Program-made: the position numbers and the translations under genes
Shown here: one piece after another, positions 58,688-64,000 of the stretch
Layout of the letters: every line of letters begins with the position of its first letter
Position numbering within the stretch: position 1 is the first letter of the stretch
Assembly: GCA_036873135.1 (NCBI GenBank)
Contig: JAPTYO010000059.1
Span: forward strand, 25,625,914 to 25,689,913
Length of the DNA stretch: 64,000 bases
Reading direction: 5' to 3'
Source of the DNA: Clarkia xantiana subsp. parviflora
Lineage: Eukaryota; Streptophyta; Magnoliopsida; Myrtales; Onagraceae
The notes under the pieces: model-generated
Databases searched by the model: none
What the model was told of the DNA's origin: nothing
Seen by the model: only the letters and a program-made list of their open reading frames with translations

Positions 58688-60834
58688 GAGTAAGAGTGCA
58701 AATAAAGCTGATTTCATAAAAAACAGAGGTCCGAAAAGAGGTTATATTGAAAAAATGAGAAAATTGGCCGAAACTGAAGAATTTCGCATACTAACCATCA
58801 CGGAAAATATTGTGAAGCTTTGAGTCCGAAATGAGAAGTACTTTAAAACATTCCACGGTCATATACGATGAGTAAGAGTGCAAATAAAACTGATTTCATA
58901 AAAAACAGAGTCCGAGTGAGGTTATATTGAAAAAATGAGAAAATTGGCCGAAACTGAAGAATTTCGCATACTAACCATCACGGAAAATGTGAAGTTTTGA
59001 GTCCAAAATGAGAAGTACTTTAAACCATTCCACGGTCATATACGATGAGTAAGAGTGCAAATAAAACTGATTTCATAAAAAACAGAGGTCCGAAAAGAGG
59101 TTATATTGAAAAAATGAGAAAATTGGCCGAAACTGAAGAATTTCGCAGACTAATCATCGCGGAAAATATTGTGAAGCTTTGAGTCCGAAATGAGAAGTAC
59201 TTTAAACCATTCCACGGTCATATACGATGAGTAAGAGTGCAAATAAAACTGATTTCATAAAAAACAGAGGTCCGAGTGAGGTTTTATTGAAAAAATGAGA
59301 AAATTGGCCGAAACTGAAGAATTTCGCATACTAATCATCACAGAAAATGTGAAGTTTTGAGTCCGAAATGAGAAGTACTTTAAACCATTCCATGGTCATA
59401 TACGATGAGTAAGAGTGCAAATAAAACTGATTTTATAAAAAACAGAAGTCCGAGTGAGGTTATATTGAAAAAATGAAAAAAATTGGCCGAAACTGAAGAA
59501 TTTCGCATACTAACCATCACGGAAAGGTGATGCTTTGATTCCGAAATGAGAAATACTTTGAACCATTCCACGGTCATATACGATGAGTAAGAGTGCAAAT
59601 AAAACTGATTTCATAAAAAACAGAGGTCCGAAAAGAGGTTATATTGAAAAAAAATGAGAAAATTGGCGAAACTGAAGAATTTCGCATACTAACCATCACG
59701 GAAAATATTGTGAAGCTTTGAGTCCGAAATGAGAAGTACTTTAAACCATTCCACGGTCATATACGATGAGTGAGTGCAAATAAAACTGATTTCATAAAAA
59801 ACAGAAGTCCGAGTGAGGTTATATTGAAAAAAGAGAAAATTGGCCGAAACTGAAGAATTTGCATACTAACCATCACGGAAAATGTGAAGTTTTGAGTCCA
59901 AATGAGAAGTACTTTAAACCATTCGCGGTCATATACGATGAGTAAGAGTGCAAATAAAACTGATTTCATAAAAAACAGAGGTCCGAAAAGAGGTTATATT
60001 GAAAAAAAAAGAGAAAATTGGATGAAACCAAAGAATTTCGCATACTAACCATCACGGAAAATATTGTGAAGCTTTGAGTCCGAAATGAGAAGTACTTTAA
60101 ACCATTCCACGGTCATATACGATGAGTAAGAGTGCAAATAAAACTGATTTCATAAAAAAGAGGGTCCGAGTGAGGTTATATTGAAAAAATAAGAAAATTG
60201 GCCGAAACTGAAGAATTTCGCATACTAACCATCACGAAAAATGTGAAGTTTTGAGTCCGAAATGAGAAGTACTTTAAACCATTCCACGGTCATATACGAT
60301 GAGTAAGAGTGCAAATAAAACTGATTTCATCAAAAATAGAGGTTCGAAAAGAGGTTATATTGAAAAAAATGAGAAAATTGGCCGAAACTGAATATTTCGC
60401 ATACTAACCATCACGGAAAATATTGTGAAGCTTGAGTCCGAAATGAGAAGTACTTTAAACATTCCACGGTCATATATGATGAGTAAGAGTGCAAATAAAA
60501 CTGATTTCATAAAAAACAGAGATCCGAGTGAGGTTTATTGAAAAAAAATGAAGAAAATGGCCGAAACTGAAGAATTTCGCATACTAACCATCACGGAAAA
60601 TGTGAAGTTTTGAGTCCGAAATGAGAAGTCTTTAAACCATTCCATGGTCATATACGATGAGTAAGAGTGCAAATAAAACTGATTTCATAAAAAACAGAAG
60701 TCTGAGTGAGTTATATTGAAAAAATGAAAAAATGGCCGAAACTGAAGAATTTCGCATACTAACCATCACGGAAAAGGTGATGCTTTGAGTCCGAAATGAG
60801 AAATACTTTGAACCATTCCACGGTCATATACGAT
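58688..60834. repeat. Higher-order repeat unit 2 (12 monomers, 2147 bp)
   Basis: The 5-monomer block is 58688-59584 and the 7-monomer block is 59585-60834. The 5-block carries 'tactaatcatc'/'cagactaatcatcgcgg' and 'gaggttttattg' variants; the 7-block carries 'ggatgaaacc', 'ataagaaaa' and 'gatttcatcaaaaatag' variants in the same order as in unit 3. Confidence 0.85.
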
Positions 60835-62987
60835 GAGTAAGAGTGCAAATAAAGCTGATTTCATAAAAAACAGAGGTCCGAAAGAGGTTATATGAAAAAA
60901 AATGAGAAAATTGGCCGAAACTGAAGAATTTCGCATACTAACCATCACGGAAAATATTGTGAAGCTTTGAGTCCGAAATGAGAAGTAATTTAAAACATTC
61001 CACGGTCATATACGATGAGTAAGAGTGCAAATAAAACTGATTTCATAAAAAACAGAAGTCCGAGTGAGGTTATATTGAAAAAATGAGAAAATTGGCCGAA
61101 ACTGAAGAATTTCGCATACTAACCATCACGGAAAATGTGAAGTTTTGAGTCCAAAATGAGAAGTACTTTAAACCATTCCACGGTCATATACGATGAGTAA
61201 GAGTGCAAAAAAACTGATTTCATAAAAAACAGAGGTCCGAAAAGAGGTTATATTGAAAAAAATGAGAAAATTGGCCGAAACTGAAGAATTTCGCATACTA
61301 ATCATCGCGAAAAATTGTGAAGCTTTGAGTCCGAAATGAGAAGTACTTTAAACCATTCCACGGTCATATACGATGAGTAAGAGTGAAAATAAAACTGATT
61401 TCATAAAAAACAGAGGTCCGAGTGAGGTTTTATTGAAAAAATGAGAAAATTGGCCGAAACTGAAGAATTTCGCATACTAACATCACAGAAAATGTGAAGT
61501 TTTGAGTCCGAAATGAGAAGTACTTTAAACCATTCCATGGTCATATACGATGAGTAAGAGTGCAAATAAAACTGATTTATAAAAAACAGAAGTCCGAGTG
61601 AGGTTATATTGAAAAAATGAAAAAATTGGCCGAAACTGAAGAATTTCGCATACTAACCATCACGGAAAAGGTGATGCTTTGAGTCCGAAATGAGAAATAC
61701 TTTGAACCATTCCACGGTCATATACGATGAGTAAGAGTGCAAAAATAAACTGATTTCATAAAAAACAGAGGTCCGAAAGAGGTTATATTGAAAAAAATGA
61801 GAAAATTGGCCGAAACTGAAGAATTTCGCATACTAACCATCACGGAAAATTTGTGAAGCTTTGAGTCCGAAATGAGAAGTACTTTAACCATTCCACGGTC
61901 ATATACGATGAGTAAGAGTGCAAATAAAACTGATTTCATAAAAAACAGAAGTCCGAGTGAGGTTATATTGAAAAAAAAGAGAAAATTGGCCGAAACTGAA
62001 GAATTTGGCATACTAACCATCACGGAAAATGTGAAGTTTGAGTCCAAAATGAGAAGTACTTTAAACCATTCCACGGTCATATACGATGAGTAAGAGTGCA
62101 AATAAAACTGATTTCATAAAAAACAGAGGTCCGAAAAGAGGTTATATTGAAAAAAAATGAGAAAATTGGACCGAAACCAAAGAATTTCGCAGACTAACCA
62201 TCACGGAAAATATGTGAAGCTTTGAGTCCGAAATGAGAAGTACTTTAAACCATTCCACGGTCATATACGATGAGTAAGAGTGCAAATAAAACTGATTTCA
62301 TAAAAAAAAGAGGTCCGAGTGAGGTTATATTGAAAAAAATAAGAAAATTGGCCGAAACTGAAGAATTTCGCATACTAACCATCACGAAAAATGTGAAGTT
62401 TGAGTCCGAAATGAGAAGTACTTTAAACCATTCCACGGTCATATACGATGAGTAAGAGTGCAAATAAAAAGGATTTCATCAAAAATAGAGGTTCGAAAAG
62501 AGGTTATATTGAAAAAAAAATGAGAAAATTGGCCGAAACTGAAGAATTTCGCATACTAACCATCACGGAAAATATTGTGAAGCTTTGAGTCCGAAATGAG
62601 AAGTACTTTAAACATTCCATGTTCATATACGATGAGTAAGAGTGCAAATAAAACTGATTTCATAAAAAACAGAGGTCCGAGTGAGGTTTATTGAAAAAAA
62701 TGAGAAAATTGGCCGAAACTGAAGAATTTCGCATAATAACCATCACGGAAAATGTGAAGTTTTGAGTCCGAAATGAGAAGTATTTAAACCATTCCATGGT
62801 CATATACGATGAGTAAGAGTGCAAATAAAACTGATTTTATAAAAAACAGAAGTCTGAGTGAGGTTATATTGAAAAAATGAAAAAAATTGGCCGAAACTGA
62901 AGAATTTCGCATACTAACCATCACGGAAAAGGTGAGCTTTGATTCCGAAATGAGAAATACTTGAACCATTCCACGGTCATATACGAT
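60835..62987. repeat. Higher-order repeat unit 3 (12 monomers, 2153 bp)
   Basis: The 5-monomer block is 60835-61728 and the 7-monomer block is 61729-62987. It has the same ordered set of monomer-specific variants as unit 2. A further 5-monomer block (62988-63885) of unit 4 follows before the window ends. Confidence 0.85.
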
Positions 62988-64000
62988 GAGTAAGAGTGCA
63001 AATAAAACTGATTTCATAAAAAACAGAGGTCCGAAAAGAGGTTATATTGAAAAAAAATGAGAAAATTGGCCGAAACTGAAGAATTTCGCATACTAACCAT
63101 CACGGAAAATATGTGAAGCTTTGAGTCCGAAATGAGAAGTAATTAAACATTCCACGGTCATATACGATGAGTAAGAGTGCAAATAAAACTGATTTCATAA
63201 AAAACAGAAGTCCGAGTGAGGTTATATTGAAAAAATGAGAAAATTGGCCGAAACTGAAGAATTTCGCATACTAACCATCACGGAAAATGTGAAGTTTTGA
63301 GTCCGAAATGAGAAGTACTTTAAACCATTCCACGGTCATATACGATGAGTAAGAGTGCAAATAAAACTGATTTCATAAAAAACAGAGGTCCGAAAAGAGG
63401 TTATATTGAAAAAATGAGAAAATTGGCCGAAACTGAAGAATTTCGCATACTAATCATCACGGAAAATATTGTGAAGCTTTGAGTCCGAAATGAGAAGTAC
63501 TTTAAACCATTCCACGGTCATATACGATGAGTAAGAGTGAAAATAAAACTGATTTCATAAAAAACAGAGGTCCGAGTGAGGTTTTATTGAAAAAATGAGA
63601 AAATTGGCCGAAACTGAAGAATTTCGCATACTAACCATCACAGAAAATGTGAAGTTTTGAGTCCGAAATGAGAAGTACTTTAAACCATTCCACGGTCATA
63701 TACGATGAGTAAGAGTGCAAAAAAAACCGATTTTATAAAAAACAGAAGTCCGAGTGAGGTTATATTGAAAAAATGAAAAAATTGGCCGAAACTGAAGAAT
63801 TTCGCATACTAACCATCACGGAAAAGGTGATGCTTTGATTCCGAAATGAGAAATACTTTGAAACCATTCCACGGTCATATACGATGAGTAAGAGTGCAAA
63901 TAAAGCCGATTTCATAAAAAACAGAGGTCCGAAAAGAGGTTATATTGAAAAAAAATGAGAAAATTGGCTGAAACTGAAGAATTTCGCATACTAACCATCA

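Larger units (their letters stand above)
42932..64000. repeat. Satellite array, about 180-bp monomers, more than 110 copies
   Basis: From about 42932 to the window end the DNA is one uninterrupted tandem array. Each monomer contains gagtaagagtgcaaataaa, gaggttatattgaaaaa, ggccgaaactgaagaattt and ttccacggtcatatacgat. Spacing between successive gagtaag landmarks is typically 178 or 182 bp (for example 63337 to 63519 to 63697 for the neighbouring catatacgatgag). The length difference comes mainly from two 3' variants, 'aaaatattgtgaagc' (longer) and 'aaaatgtgaag' (shorter). A third variant reads 'aaaaggtgatgctttgattcc' with 'aaatactttgaacc'. No genes or insertions interrupt it. The first monomers are the most divergent, as expected at an array edge. 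The array continues beyond 64000. Confidence 0.97.

Noticed and set aside
43222..63017. Many minus-strand ORFs of 60-127 codons with similar 'MHSYSSYMT'-like starts
   Set aside because: They recur once per satellite monomer, are broken at different points by indels, and follow the satellite period. They are open frames of the repeat, not genes; the longest (61718-62101) merely spans two monomers whose indels happen to keep the frame open.
42932..64000. CRISPR-like array of direct repeats
   Set aside because: There are no unique spacers; whole 180-bp monomers are homologous end to end, and the context is a plant nuclear genome.

Overview
This window is nuclear DNA from a flowering plant, most likely a eudicot; I cannot name the species. 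The evidence is plant-specific genes (the N-myristoylated Rab GTPase RABF1/ARA6, the flowering regulator FLD, a serine carboxypeptidase-like gene, nodulin-like MFS transporters), many short GT-AG introns, AT-rich intergenic DNA, MITEs, a SINE, Ty1/copia debris and a long satellite array.

Layout. 1-4.8 kb: two DNA-transposon-like elements, a single-exon kinase-fold gene that lacks its catalytic residues (minus strand), a tRNA-derived SINE and half of a palindromic MITE. 5.0-7.4 kb: RABF1/ARA6 (minus, 8 coding exons, complete). 8.1-8.5 kb: a broken RNase H fragment. 8.9-15.4 kb: VPS33 (minus, 22 coding exons, complete, with two GC-AG introns). 15.4-16.0 kb: a short divergent promoter shared with FLD (plus, 5 coding exons, 16.0-19.5 kb). 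20.5-24.7 kb: a serine carboxypeptidase-like gene (minus, 9 exons) whose introns carry two palindromic MITEs and a decayed copy of the gene's own 5' end. 27.4-30.9 kb: a 1.6-kb near-perfect inverted repeat; each arm holds an intronless MHK/RCK-like kinase gene, head to head. 33.3-41.6 kb: a second inverted gene pair, two nodulin-like/NFD4-like MFS transporters with a roughly 790-bp tract of near identity inside more diverged flanks; a truncated copia element sits in the promoter of one copy. 42.9-64.0 kb: a satellite of about 180-bp monomers, over 110 copies, running off the right edge. From 56.5 kb onward it shows a regular higher-order repeat of about 2.15 kb made of alternating 5- and 7-monomer blocks.

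How the parts relate. RABF1 and VPS33 both serve endosome-vacuole trafficking: RABF1 is a plant-specific Rab5-type GTPase and VPS33 is the SM subunit of the HOPS/CORVET tethers. They are neighbours on the same strand, probably by chance. FLD and the carboxypeptidase-like gene also lie close together in Arabidopsis (from memory At3g10390 and At3g10410), which suggests conserved microsynteny. The right part of the window is gene-poor, rich in inverted duplications and ends in satellite, so it looks like the edge of a heterochromatic block.

The most interesting items are the satellite's higher-order structure, the palindromic kinase locus (a possible hairpin/siRNA source), the conversion-like mosaic of the MFS pair, and a MITE family that carries a G-box core in its arms. 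Exon models were built by reading splice sites against recalled family sequences. Exon lengths sum to intact frames in all multi-exon genes, but no alignment or transcript data were available.
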